A stretch of DNA of 64,000 nt from Bryoerythrophyllum caledonicum. Its lineage: Eukaryota; Streptophyta; Bryopsida; Pottiales; Pottiaceae. Positions 20,690 through 31,462 of this stretch are shown here, piece after piece (the first letter of the stretch is position 1; the number at the start of each line of letters is the position of its first letter). The notes beneath the pieces are model-generated. The model searched no databases. It was not told the DNA's origin and worked only from the letters and a program-made list of their open reading frames with translations. The stretch spans positions 19,139,105-19,203,104 of the forward strand of contig OZ020523.1 in NCBI GenBank assembly GCA_963971425.1. The letters run 5' to 3'. The translations under genes were made by a program, and so were the position numbers.

Positions 20690-21200
20690 ATTTTCCATAG
20701 TGGATATTCTATCCGTTGTAGAGTTTGAATAGGATGAAGAGAAGAGCTTGAAATCAACGACTCTGAAACATTGCAGTGATGCAATGTAATCAAAATGACG
20801 ACATCAAGTAAGAAATGCAGTGGCAATCTAAAGTCATCACTTCCTTCAATCAATGTCAATTTTGGCACTCTCTTTACTGAGGTGGTGATTCGCAATGCAA
20901 CACCTTTGTGGGACCAATGAGAATGTGGCCACACTCTCCACAGAGGTATTTTGTTCATTGGCAACAGCGACATGGATTTCAGGAACGAAGACAAAAGAAT
21001 GAGTAAATTAACATAAGTGCAAAGAGTGGGAAAATAAATTGAATTTGAAAGACAAAGTTGTTCAGATTCGGTACACAAACTTGAATACCAAACAATACTT
21101 CCATTATCTTCTTGATACTCGTAGGCTCAACAAAGATTGAAGCAGGATGTGACAAAATGAAGCGGGAAGCACATCTACTTTCTACTTCAATTTCCATGTA
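20690..21200 (-). pseudogene. Decayed coding-like segment in the MULE, part 1
   Basis: Minus-strand frames at 21197-20979 and 20940-20690 read as protein-like sequence without a recognisable domain. The block is well conserved in the second MULE copy (33180-33660), including lengths and most bases. It may be the 3' end of the same gene as 21350-22560 or captured host sequence. I do not assign a function. Confidence 0.3.
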
Positions 21201-21349
21201 AGGAAAGAGAGAGGACTTTATCCATCCTCTTTTAACGATAGTGGGCCAGAGTAATGGCTCTAAGGAGTAACCGCAATAGTTAGGATAATGTGGACTAGAT
21301 CAATGATATATGTGTCGACACCTAAATCATCTACCGCGAGGGTCTCATT

Positions 21350-22560
21350 ATGAGCCGCCTACTTTGTTGTCATCTCAGCAATAGCAACCTCAGCAAAGAG
21401 CTTCATGTTTGCTTCGGCCTTGGTAACCACAACCTTCAAATTCATAAAACCTTCAGCCTCTGTGGCTGTTTTTTCCTCCACCGCTGCTTTCTCTTTATTT
21501 GCTTTCTCAGCTTCAGCTCCCTTCTTCTGCGTTCCTCTTGTCCGCTTTGTAGGCGCCGCAACATCTAGCGGTTTAACCATAATCTCAGTGCCAACTTAAT
21601 CGGGCTAGATGCCATTTCTGAGTTTGATGTCAAGGATAGGGGCTTGATCACTAGGGAGTCGAAGTATCACCCGCATTTATGCTAGTGCAGATGGGCCCAC
21701 TTTTTGGGATGTTTTCAGCTAGAATACACTTGTTGCCATCACGATCTAGATAACTTTCAAAGTATGCACGCATCTTTAACGCCGCCTTCCTTGTATACAA
21801 GATGTAGAAAAGTATTTGTATAAGACCTAAGTCATGGCCTATGAAAGTCCGACGCCCAACTCTACAATGCGATTCTTATGCACACCCTTCACATCCAACT
21901 TGTCCACAACCACCAAGTTCCATAACTAAATGTGCATCTACTCTATGTGATCCTGAATCAATAGAATGAGACACTCTCTAAAAGCCTGAATGATGAAAGT
22001 CAATCGCCTCTCTAGGTTCAGATAATGTAGAATCAAATAAGACCACCATCTCAATTGAAAGCTGTAGAAGCATCTCTAGTGAGATCATATGAATTAGTTT
22101 GGAATCAAGATTATTCAAGGTATTGAAACAAACATGTACTTACCTTTTTGACTTCATCAGCTATCTAAGAAAAGAATGGTCTGCAAGTTTTTCCATTGGA
22201 AATTTCAGTAAAACACTCAAAGAAGCTAGCTTATTCTCGCACTTCAGCCACTTGACCTTTCTGGCAACATCCATTGCAGAGATTGAAGGATAAATAAAAA
22301 AAAATTGAGACATATTTGGATAATCTTTCAGACTCTGATTATGTAGCCTGATTTGTTCAAGGGACTGTGGAGTATACTTAGGGTCCGCAATGGAGAGCAG
22401 CTTCTTCAACATAAGTGTCATTTTTTTTCACTTTCATCACAACTTTGCTGACATCATTGTGGAGTTTCTCCGTTGTCCACTCAATTGACTTATCTAGAAA
22501 ATTGCTCTTGAAACATCCGAGTTGCATTGGAACGACATTATTAAACTGTTTCTGAATTAA
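21350..22560 (-). pseudogene. Second MULE gene, decayed (Lys/Ala/Glu-rich C-terminus)
   Basis: On the minus strand several open stretches in different frames join in order: 22550-22161 (Asn-Val-Val-Pro-Met-Gln-Leu start, later Ala-Asp-Pro-Lys-Tyr-Thr-Pro-Gln), 22090-21660 (Asp-Lys-Leu-Asp-Val-Lys-Gly-Val-His-Lys-Asn-Arg-Ile-Val; Arg-Ala-Tyr-Phe-Glu-Ser-Tyr-Leu-Asp-Arg-Asp), and 21580-21359, a Lys/Ala/Glu-rich segment that could form a coiled coil. The same set occurs at 33720-34890 in element 2 with different breaks. It lies opposite in orientation to the transposase. It may be a second element gene or a captured host gene. The family is not recognised. Confidence 0.45.
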
Positions 22561-22879
22561 AAAAATACGATTGCATGAGCAAAGGATGCAATGAAGGATA
22601 GGTGAGAGTGCACTAATGTTCTAAACTACGATAATAGTACGTCACGATATGGAGGCAATCAATATCGATAGACCCCAGATAGAGATTTGGAACATGTCTT
22701 ACGGTCTCCGCTTAACGGCAGCCGCTTAGCTGCAAGAATCTCCTAGACTGTAGTTTACTTAAACTAGCAACTGGTAATATCAGCTACCTACAAAGTGAAG
22801 GTTGAATTTGAATGTCTGCTTGGAAGTTTGCTATTTCAGCAACCCATGGAGACAATCATACCTTTCTAAAGAGCCCTCT

Positions 22880-23744
22880 TATTTTTATTAGAGAACTTCA
22901 AAGAAGATGTCAACATCTACACTTATGTAGATGCCAGTTCTAAGGTTTTAAAAAGGAACCTCTAAAGGAGCTGCCAACATTGGCACCCTTCTAGATGGCC
23001 TCTTCAATTTTCATTAAAGAAACCTCCAAAAGTAGAGCCGACATTGGTGCCCCTTAAGAGGTCCCTTTATATATATATTAGAGGAACCTCCAAAAGGGCA
23101 GCCAACATCGGCGCCTTCATAAAAGACCCCTTAAATGTATATTAAGGAACCTTCAAAAGAATCGCCGACATCTTCCCTCTCCAGGAGGACCCCCTAAATG
23201 TATATCAAGTGAACCTCCAACATGGCAGCCGACATCGGCGCCCCTCATGAGAATCCCATCAATATAAATTAAGGGAACCTCCAAAAGAGCTATTGATATT
23301 AGCACTCTTTTAAAGAGCCCCATAAATGTATATTGAAGGAACCTCCAAAAGGGCTGCTGATATTAGCATTTTTCTAAAGGGCCCCGTAAATGTATATTAA
23401 GGGAAGCAAAAAAAGGGTAGCCGACATCGACGCCCCTCTAGATGACGATCCTCTAGAGGACCTCTTAAATGTATACCAAGGAAATTTCTAAAACGGCAGC
23501 CGACATCGGTTGCCTCTAGAAGACCTCTTAAATGTATACCAAGGATGATGATAAAGAACGCCGGTCCCGGAGGGACCAGCGTGAATAAAGTGTCTGTTCG
23601 CACCACTACTAAGACTATGCCCACCAGGCAAGGAATTAGTATACCAAGGAAATCTCTAATAGGGCAGCCGACATCGGCTGCCTCTAGAGGACCTCTTAAA
23701 TGTATACCAAGGAAATCTCTAAAAGGGCAGCCGACATCGGCTGC
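22880..23744 (+). repeat. Left arm of the giant inverted array (GCCGACATCGGC units)
   Basis: About 13 tandem units of roughly 60-65 bp, each with GGAACCTCCAAAAGGGCAGC, then a palindromic GCCGACATCGGC core, then GGACCTCTTAAATGTATA. Units are degenerate at the outer edge and nearly identical next to the centre, consistent with homogenisation near the symmetry axis. Confidence 0.8.
23546..23638. mobile_element. 93-bp retroposon-like insertion with 12-bp duplication
   Basis: GTATACCAAGGA at 23534-23545 and again at 23639-23650 flanks a segment unrelated to the array unit. On the minus strand the segment ends TTCTTTATCATCA and resembles 1920-2075. It lies in the left arm only, so it breaks the local symmetry of the inverted array. 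Confidence 0.55.
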
Positions 23745-23964
23745 CTCTAGAATGTGCAACACGCTCTGGAAAATTTGAAGATATTTCCAAAATGGTATTA
23801 CACTTTATTTTTGGACATTGTACGGATGAGTTATCAATGGATGAAGTTCTGAATCTCATAACTTCATCCGCAAATAACTCATTCGTACAATGTCCAATAA
23901 TAAAGTGTAGTACCATTTTGGAAATATCTTCAAATTTCAAGAGCGTGTTGCACATTCTAGAGGC
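23745..23964. repeat. Central palindrome of MULE element 1, about 220 bp
   Basis: Two arms of about 100 bp mirror each other about position 23854: GTGCAACACGCTCTGGAAAA on the left returns as TTTCAAGAGCGTGTTGCAC on the right, with few mismatches. The axis lies between GAAGTTCTGAATCTC and ATAACTTC. A matching palindrome is at 39880-40094 in element 2. Confidence 0.85.
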
Positions 23965-24850
23965 AGCCGATGTCGGCTGCCCTTTTGGAGGTTCCCTTAT
24001 TATTCATTGAAGGGGTCTTGTAGAAGGGTGCCCATGTCGGCTACCGTTTTGGAGGTTTCCATAATATACATTTAAAGGGTCCTCTAAGAAGTCGCCGATG
24101 TTGGCTGCCCTATTGGAGATTCCCTTCATATACATTTTAAAGGTCCTCTTTGTAGGCGCCGCTGTCGGCTGCTCTTTTGGAGGTTTCCTTGATATACATT
24201 TGGGGGTCTTTTGAAGGGCACCAATGTTGTCTGCCTTATTGGAGGTTTTCTTGATAAAAACTGGACGGGCTCTCTAAAGGGATGCCATTGTTGATAGCCT
24301 TTTCGGAGGTTTGCTCCAAATATTTGGACGAGGGGCTTTTGGAGGGATGCCGATGTTGGCATCTCTTGTGGAGGTTCCCTTAATAAATATTTGAAGGGCC
24401 TTGCAGTATAGTTTTGTTGTTGGTACCATTTTTAAAGATGTTTTTTTAAATATTGGAGGAAGATTTCTTTTAAGAGGTACTAATGTTGGCACCTATTTTG
24501 AAGATTCTCTTTCTAAACGTTGAAGGGGCCACCTAAAGAGGTACCAATGTCGAGATTCCTTTCTGAAGTTTCATTAATAAACATTAAGAATCATGTAATG
24601 GGATTTTGATATTAGCGCCTCTTGTAGAGGTTCCGCTTTTAATATTGGACAAGTGCTCTGGAGCAGTATCGATGTCGGCACCTTTTATGTAGGTTTCTTT
24701 TTTAAACAATGTAAGGCCCTTTTTAGGATTGTCCATGTGGCCATCCGCTCTGAAGGTTTCATTTTTAAACATTGAAAGGGCTCCTTGGAGGAATGTTGAT
24801 GTTAGTACCCTTTAGAAAGTTCCTTTTTCAAATATATGAAGGGCCCTCAA
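23965..24850 (-). repeat. Right arm of the giant inverted array
   Basis: The same 60-65-bp units as the left arm, in reverse orientation (GCAGCCGATGTCGGCTGCCC, then TTTTGGAGGTTCCCT), decaying outward. Together with the left arm this makes a foldback of about 2 kb. Confidence 0.8.
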
Positions 24851-25339
24851 GAAAAGTATCAATATTAGAGACTTCTTCTAGAGATTCCTTCTACAATTAA
24901 AGAAGTCTATCTTCTAGTAAGGTCAAAATTTTGTGCTCGTCAACATTGATAATGCAATCTATTCTATTAATGATTTTCCCTTTTTGTTCTACGATGACGC
25001 ACTGCCAATATCGGCAGCGCATTTTTTAATTATTTTTTTCTATTTTTTTCCATGATTTTTTGGGAGTTTTCATTTCGTTGAATTTTTCCCTATCCTGATT
25101 ATAAGCCGCCGATATCGGCTGCCTCTTCATAGTGTCACTACAAATGTATTTTGCTTTGTTAATTGAACGTATCCGGCATCGGCAACGTTCTTGCTTGTAG
25201 TGTCCACTCTATCAATTGCCAGTATCAATGCTTTCAAAAATATATTCCTTAGCATTTATTGGGTAGTATAATATTTCCATGGAAGCTTGTTGTGATGCCG
25301 ACGTCGACTGCGTTTATGAGCCTGGCAGGATATAACATT

Positions 25340-26050
25340 CATCCTTGATGGCAACAAATGGTTTTGTTTGGTTCCAATTCTTAAGTATGGCCAACATCAG
25401 CGACGTTGTACGACGTCTTCCCCTATACTTATGTAGTAACTTTCAGTCTTTGTTTGCACTTCCAACTTCACCTGCCAAGTCATTGTTAATAAAACTTCTT
25501 CATGGCAAGTTCTGTTTGATATTAAGATGGCGGAAATGTTGTCATGTAATTTTACATAGACGGTTCACAACAAATGAGTGCAATAGTCCGGCAAAAAAAT
25601 AGACGATTTGTATGTCGCCATTGTAGATGACATGGTGTACATTCATGCAAGTTATTGTCTATTACCAATTTATCAAGAGTGGGAAGCTGAGAACTGGTCT
25701 TGACAAAAAAGATCTGCGACTTTGTAGTCTCTATCATACCGCTCAGTACATTAGAAATGCGAAGGTTCTTTGTGCCGCTCTTGCCACAATGCCTAGTGCC
25801 GACAAATCCCGCATATGAGATCCTCACTTGGAAAGTAAAGAAGAATTTGTCTCGTTGAATCGAAAAGCAAAACTCCCTCTGTGTTCTCAATTTGACTCCC
25901 ATTGCCTAGATAAGATCCGTTTCTTTCATCCACGGCTTAGAAGATGGCATAATGATATGAAATTTACTGATCTTATAGTTGATGATTTTGAAATGCCCTT
26001 TGAATGCAGACATCTACCAATCGAGTTTGATTTGTCCTATGCAATACGTT
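25340..26050 (+). pseudogene. MULE transposase remnant, C-terminal part (element 1)
   Basis: Bases 25000-25830 align with 41850-42590 of element 2 through the upstream non-coding part (GCCGATATCGGCTGCC) and the coding part (Trp-Leu-Gln-Gln-Ser-Gly-like region; Asp-Asp-Met-Val; Ala-Phe-Met-Gln-Val). After 25830 this copy continues with Lys-Ala-Lys-Leu-Pro and a Phe-His-Pro-Arg segment that element 2 has lost. Many stops and frame changes are present. The catalytic exon is absent. Confidence 0.5.
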
Positions 26051-27610
26051 AAATCTATTCAAGAGATTGATCGTGACAAGGAGCAAGGGCACATCGCAAG
26101 ACTTTCCAAGACCTCAGGAAAAGCTTGCATTGTCATGTAGGGCAAGAAGTATTGTGTAGCAAAGATTGTGTAGAATAGGCTACCTACAGCTACTCCAACT
26201 TATATTGACCTCATGGGAATTTATAAAAAGAGCAGACTGGAGAAGATGCAATTTTTCTTTTACAAAGATAATAACTATCGATGTGTCCACAATCCTCAAC
26301 GACCGTGAGTGGTTTCAAAACCCCATGTTCCAGACGTCTGGCCGGTGAAGATGGGCACTAACCTTAGCAGGTCCAAAATACTTCCTCTCGAGTGCGGCGA
26401 CTTGAGACTTGCCAAGTTTGTAGAGATTTATCTTCAAAAGCTATTCGACAGAAAGGCATTTCAGTGAATCTCGCGTACTATCCTCCTCCTTCCAATCCTT
26501 CGGACCACTCTACTAAGAAATTTGGAAAGAACATCCGCATGAATCCTAAAGCTCCGATTACTAAACACTATAACAATTTTGCCTTTGCACTATCAATAGC
26601 TGCGAAAATCTACGATATCCTTATCGTACCGCTTGCAACTCTTGGCTGCATTATTACTTTACAATCCAATAGCATTTCAAAGGTTTCAGGCTATGTGTTG
26701 ACAATGGGCCAATTCTTGTCCATATTTTACAGATATGTCAAACAAGTCACTTGGCAAGCGCGGTGTGTGGACCTACTTCAAGCACCTCTACTACATCTTT
26801 ACCATAGTATATGGATTTGACTAGGACCTAGATGTCTTCATGCATACTCCTAGTTTCATATGGAATGAGATTAAATGATTCCTTTAGATTTTGCTTCTAA
26901 AACACTACAGTGCTTAAAATATATGGTACGATTTTCTTTCAATTCTACAAAAATTGCGGTAAGACAAAAAATGCCACTTCAGTATTTCATTCATGAGCAA
27001 TTTCTTGTATACCACATGAGAATGACGAGATGGATGTTTATTGCACATGTGTTCTACACTTGTAGAATTTTTTTGTTCTCCCTACACCTCTATGCATTCC
27101 TTCAACCCTAGTTGTCCCTTTCACAAACATCATGTCCTAACTTGATCTCCATCAAAATTCCCCTAAATCGTATTTCTATCCTAAACTAACATTTTCCATC
27201 TCTAAACCGTTTCTTTCTCACTCTCCTTATTTATCACCATTTTCCCATATGAACTCCTTTATCGATACGACTAATAGTCCCTCCATAACAATTCTTTTCA
27301 CCGTCATTTTTTTTTATCCACCTCAGGTGTGTTCGTGCTACCAACTTTCTATTTGCTCTCTCACTATTCACCCATTTATCGTTACTTCTCTCTTATCTTT
27401 CTAACCTCCAAAAGCATATATTTTCATCATTTGATAAAATTATCACCACGGTCATAGGCCTTCTTCATGATGACTTGCAATTTTTTCCTCTTGAAGTCTT
27501 TTTATTGTCAAAAACTATTTTGGCTTGCCCAATGTTTCAGCCACCTACTCAACGGTAATAGGGCCAGTGACATAATAAATTTAGTGTTTTTTTCCCAAAA
27601 TAATCTAGTA
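26051..27610 (+). other. Decayed, unidentified MULE interior
   Basis: Scattered short coding-like stretches (26050-26820) contain Cys/His/Tyr-rich segments and many stops, then AT-rich sequence up to the right terminal repeat. I recognise no domain. Confidence 0.35.
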
Positions 27611-27717
27611 AACTTTTACTTTTTCTTCAAAATTCTCTACTTTTTGTATTTTAGGCTCGTGAACCAAGGCTCGCCGCTCTCGGCTCGCATGTCTACGCTC
27701 GCAAAATAGCCTCGTCC
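27610..27717 (-). repeat. Right terminal inverted repeat of MULE element 1
   Basis: On the minus strand the end reads GGCTATTTTGCGAGCGTAG, then AGAGCGGCGAGCCTTGGTTC. The hAT frame runs a few codons into it before stopping, which gives that fragment an artificial C-terminus. Confidence 0.75.
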
Positions 27718-30320
27718 ACATTCACTACAACGTCTTCAATAGGCGTGGATAACCCTTGAACATTTGAAGTCGTAATACATGGCAGATTGAAATTGCCATT
27801 GCAAACCACCCTCAATGACACCAGAGACGTATCACCCGTCGGTGTAGTGGCCTCCTCATCCCTGTGATCCGGGATATGTTGTCTTTCTCCACCAAATGAT
27901 AACGAATCACTTTCAGGCTGGTATGGCAAGTCAACGTTTACGTGGACGGCCTGGTGGTCAACGCCCCCTTCTTGTTCACGCCAGAGTCCTTGTCTTGCAC
28001 AAAGTTGTCCAAATGACGGCCCATCATCATCCCCGCGAAGGTTAGATGGCAATTGAACATGTTGTGGTTTTTCACCTTTGGTAAACTCAAAAACACCAAT
28101 ATCTCCAGTTCTACGATTACCATGAAAGTGAAGACCGTCATAATCTGAATTGTTATCCCCATCACGGTGACCCTCACCACCGTCACCATCTGAATCTTCA
28201 TTGTCCGAATCAAAAGTACCAACGTCCATGTCAAAATCACCAAGTCCATCATGATCGACATGATGGCCATCATCATTTGCATCATCAGAATCATCTCCAT
28301 TGCTTTCATCATCGGAATGCACACCATTCAACTCAAGCCACTGGGCAACCCTCGTTCCTCTTCGATGCCTAAGGAGCCTAGAATTGGTGTAAATGTAAAC
28401 GAGGTCCTCCGCCCGACTATGTTGTAGGCGATTGCGGGATTTGTTGTGAACATAAGAGTACATGCTCCAATTGCGTTCGCATGCCGAAGCAGAACATACT
28501 TGAACAAGGATACGTCTTGCTATAATCTGAAATTGCTTTGCCCCGCCTCCCATGGCATCCCACCATTCATGGGGCGATATATTCAAGACATTTGGTTGCA
28601 TGGAATCTGCAAATGTCCCTCTGTTCTCAATGAAATCTTGGTACTGATTGAGGACCAAACCTAGATCATCCTCCCTCGTAACTAGGTTCCGAAGAACACC
28701 ATTCAAGATTGGTCTCGCAAGCTTGTGCTCGTGCAGTGGGGCCCATCCACGCAAAGAAAGATTCAACATAGCCCCCGCCCAATGAAGGTCGGTAATCATG
28801 AGCCTCCACCTTGCGTTAAAGGCATCTAATGCCCTTGTTGCCAAATCTTGTTCCAAGCAAAACGGGGCATTGCGAAATCCTTGAACATGGATCCCTAATT
28901 CATGCATGACCTTCCATGCATGACACATAGCGGGAGCATTGCCGTCAAACACACAAAGAGCACGTACCACCGGTAACACCATGTACTCGAAATTCACACA
29001 AACGTCCCAAAATCCATCCGAGCGTATAACGCGACGTGCATAAAGGCCTTTTGCATGTGCCCTTGTATTTTGAGTCCGCAATTCTGCTAGAAAAGCATGC
29101 CATTCTTCATCAACCACCATTCGCTCCAATGCCTGGCGAACTTGGAGGAGGCGTTGTATCGTGAGAAAGTTTGTTGCAAACCGTGTTTCATTGGGCAAAC
29201 GAATAGAAAGATCGGGTGATAACCTTCGAAATATTGCTTGTGGGACATGGTGGTTTTTGATGAATAAACAAACAACCCTTGCCTTCTTAACAATCCTTTG
29301 TACCCACGCTTCTTTGCCCCAATCTTCCAGTAAAAGATCCAAGCAATGGGCAGCGCATCCTTAAACATAGAGATGTGGAATTTCTTGCATGATGTCACGA
29401 CATGTGGCCGCCATGACTGGAGCATTGTCCGTGCATACTTGGACAACATTTGCATGTCCAACCATTTGCAGAAACGGTCGGATTTGAGAAGCAACATAAA
29501 AGTGGTCTTTATAATTTCTCGATGTATCAATGGTGCCTATGAAAACATCCCCTTTTGTGCATGACTGAACAACATTTAGCAAAGGTCGGTTCTGAACGTT
29601 GTCCCAGCCATCACTACATATTGTAACGCCATACTTTGATATAGCATTACCCATGGCTAGATTGACAGCCGTTTGTACATCAGTTTTTTTATTTGTCAAC
29701 AACTTTGTACGTATGGCATTGTAGGTCGGTGGATGGTAGGCGGGCATTCGTGCGCGTGCAGTTTCCTGAACCGCTTTTACAAACGTAGGGTGCCTAATGA
29801 TATTGAATGGAATGTTCGCTTCATAGAAAGCACTAGACCAAGCCTTGTCCAAGAGTTGCCTTTTGGAAATGTTGAAGCCCTCAGGCAAGGTCGCTTGACG
29901 TAGCTCTCGAGGTTCCCTATCTAAGTGTACGGATTCCACGCCACGACTTGTTTGGGAGTTTTGAATCTGCTCCACGTCATCCACTACGGATTGTGTCAAT
30001 AAGTGTTCCACTCCAATCCCATTCTCGTCATCAACACGTTGTTGGGGACAAGGTCCATCGTTGGCAGCATCAGGACGATTAGGAACAATCCCATCACAAC
30101 CATGAAACAACACACGCACATGTAGAGGCACCATGCTACACAGTTGGGCGTCACGACCTAGATTACTAGGATGACGGTACCCCATGTGCGACAACATCCT
30201 GTTGGCTCTATAAACCATGGAATGAGAACAAAACCGACACTTCACTTGTCGTGCTGCTCTTGAAGGAGTGTTGCCCATGTTTTTGTACCATAGATCCCAT
30301 ATAGAATTTCGACGCAGCAT
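27717..30320 (-). pseudogene. hAT transposase gene, N-terminal and catalytic part (DUF659 type)
   Basis: From Met at 30320 the frame contains a BED-like zinc finger (Cys-x2-Cys about residues 24-27, then His-x4-His about residue 45). A DUF659-type RNase-H-fold region follows, with Cys-Ser-Asp-Gly-Trp (29620-29600) and Thr-Asp-Asn-Ala-Pro-Val (near 29430). One in-frame TAA at 29361 sits directly before the conserved Gly-Cys-Ala-Ala-His-Cys motif. The frame then continues through the hAT dimerisation region (Ser-Ala-Cys-Glu-Arg-Asn-Trp-Ser, near 28490) and a long Asp-rich extension (28330-28140). It is cut at 27717-27727 by the MULE and resumes at 20002. Promoter array, TATA box and terminus lie just upstream in normal order. 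Apart from one stop in this part, the domains are preserved. Confidence 0.85.
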
Positions 30321-30463
30321 GGCGTCGCACTTGATTCAGAGCCAACTAGGGGTCAACAATTCCCTCCTCAGCAATGGGATTTCGAGAAATGCATTCTTGT
30401 ACAAAGAATCCAAGGTCTTGAAAGCCACTATGCAGGATTAAGCACCATCGCCTTGGATTGGCA

Positions 30464-30474
30464 CTATTTTATAC
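30464..30474 (-). promoter_or_regulatory. TATA box of the hAT gene
   Basis: GTATAAAATAG on the minus strand, directly after the CCGCGGAC array and about 145 bp before the start codon. Confidence 0.65.
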
Positions 30475-30484
30475 TGAAATTCAA

Positions 30485-30755
30485 ATGGAGCAAGCGCGGT
30501 TGGGGCGCGGACTAGCAGCGGTCGTAGCGACGGACAGCCCCGGACAGCCCGCGTACAGCCGCGGACTGCCGCGGACTGCCTGCGGACTACAAGCGACATT
30601 GGTTCGGACTGGCCGCGGACTGAGCGCGGAATGGCCGCAGACAGAGCGCGGAATGGCCGCAGACAGAGCGCGGAATGGCCGCAGACAGAGCACGGAATGG
30701 CCGCGGATAGCCTTCGATAACGGAATGAGGTGCGGATTGGCGCGGACACTTCTTC
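30485..30755 (-). repeat. GTCCGCGG-type array upstream of the hAT gene
   Basis: Units such as GCGGAATGGCCGCAGACAGA repeat with a 20-bp period around 30625-30690, and less regular GCGGACTGC units occupy 30485-30600. The C-rich strand is the coding strand, as at the kinase-like gene. The array lies between the element terminus and the TATA box. Confidence 0.75.
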
Positions 30756-30889
30756 AACCCATGTTGAAAATTAGTACGACATGAATTTACCGCAGTTGAT
30801 GACATGTCTGCACATGTGGCATGCAAATTTCTTTCTGAATCCAACGTGTCTCTCGAAAGGTAAATGTGAAAATTGTGTTCTCTGCCGTC

Positions 30890-31006
30890 AAAATGGCCCC
30901 GTCACAGTAAAGTCACGATCCGTCACAATGTCATGCCGTCATTGTGTCGTGACATCCTGACATTGTGACGGAAATTGTCCCCGTCACGACACAATAGACA
31001 ACCCTG
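30890..31006 (-). repeat. hAT 5' terminus with GTCACGA subterminal repeats
   Basis: The end at 31006 reads inward CAGGGTTGTCTATTGTGTCG, a typical hAT-style terminus, followed by repeated CGTGAC/GTCACAATG motifs of both orientations. The distal copy of the terminus and the 8-bp duplication were not found (right flank CTAGACAC). Confidence 0.65.
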
Positions 31007-31462
31007 CTAGACACAAGGTACGGCAATACATCCACATGGAGAGTAGTTTGGCAGTCAACCGTGTCGCTCACCATCACATTCAGTGTCTTCAAGCCTTGTA
31101 TCCAAAGTGTTACGAGACGTGGTATCGAGGACCTCTTCATATCGTAGTTTTAGCGTTTATTAGTTTGTTACTAATCTACCTCTGTTGTGGGGCAAACAAC
31201 GGCGCACCGCATTCAAAAGTGGATGATTTCCATCCACATAGGATTGTATGCGTGTGCGTGTAGCGCCACACACATCCTTGACTTGACGTCTTTGTCAAGT
31301 CAAACTTTGTTGAGTGAGCTAGAGAGTGTTTAGTGATTGCCTTAGTTTGTAAATGATTTTTTATCAGTAGAAATGGCTCCGCGTTCTCTTATACAACTTG
31401 TACCAGTTGATTCTCCCTTCATGGAATGCGAGACGCTTGACTACGTGAGTGATTTCATACTT
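31007..31462 (+). mobile_element. Deletion derivative of the methyltransferase retroelement (motif-I region fused to LTR)
   Basis: Bases 31018-31108 match the retroelement just after methyltransferase motif I: Val-Ala-His-His-His-Ile-Gln-Cys-Leu-Gln-Ala is nearly that at 43850-43890. The match breaks near 31108, and 31110-31462 matches the retroelement LTR (53097-53438), with GACTTGACGTCTTTGTCAAG and an LTR-like end near GTGATTTCA. About 9 kb is missing between the parts. The hAT end at 31006 abuts this fragment. Confidence 0.6.

Larger units (their letters stand above)
20003..27717. mobile_element. Mutator-like element 1 (7.7 kb), inserted in the hAT gene
   Basis: The ends are inverted copies of CTATTTTGCGAGCGTAG followed by about 100 bp of further similarity (GAGAGCGGCGAGCCTTGGTT). 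The flanks share CACATTCACTA: 19992-20002 on the left and 27717-27727 on the right. That is a 10-11-bp target duplication, close to the 9 bp usual for Mutator-like elements. Removing the element and one copy of the duplication restores the hAT reading frame. Contents: a decayed minus-strand gene (20690-22560), a giant inverted-repeat array (22880-24850), and a decayed transposase remnant on the plus strand (25340-26050). The catalytic transposase exon present in element 2 is missing, so this copy is non-autonomous. Confidence 0.75.

Noticed and set aside
26392..26820. 142-codon frame as a gene
   Set aside because: It lies in the decayed MULE interior, has no recognisable domain, and competing frames carry equally protein-like stretches.
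31000..31020. 8-bp hAT target duplication CTAGACAC
   Set aside because: No matching copy next to an opposite CAGGGTTGTC end was found in the window, so the hAT left end stays undefined.
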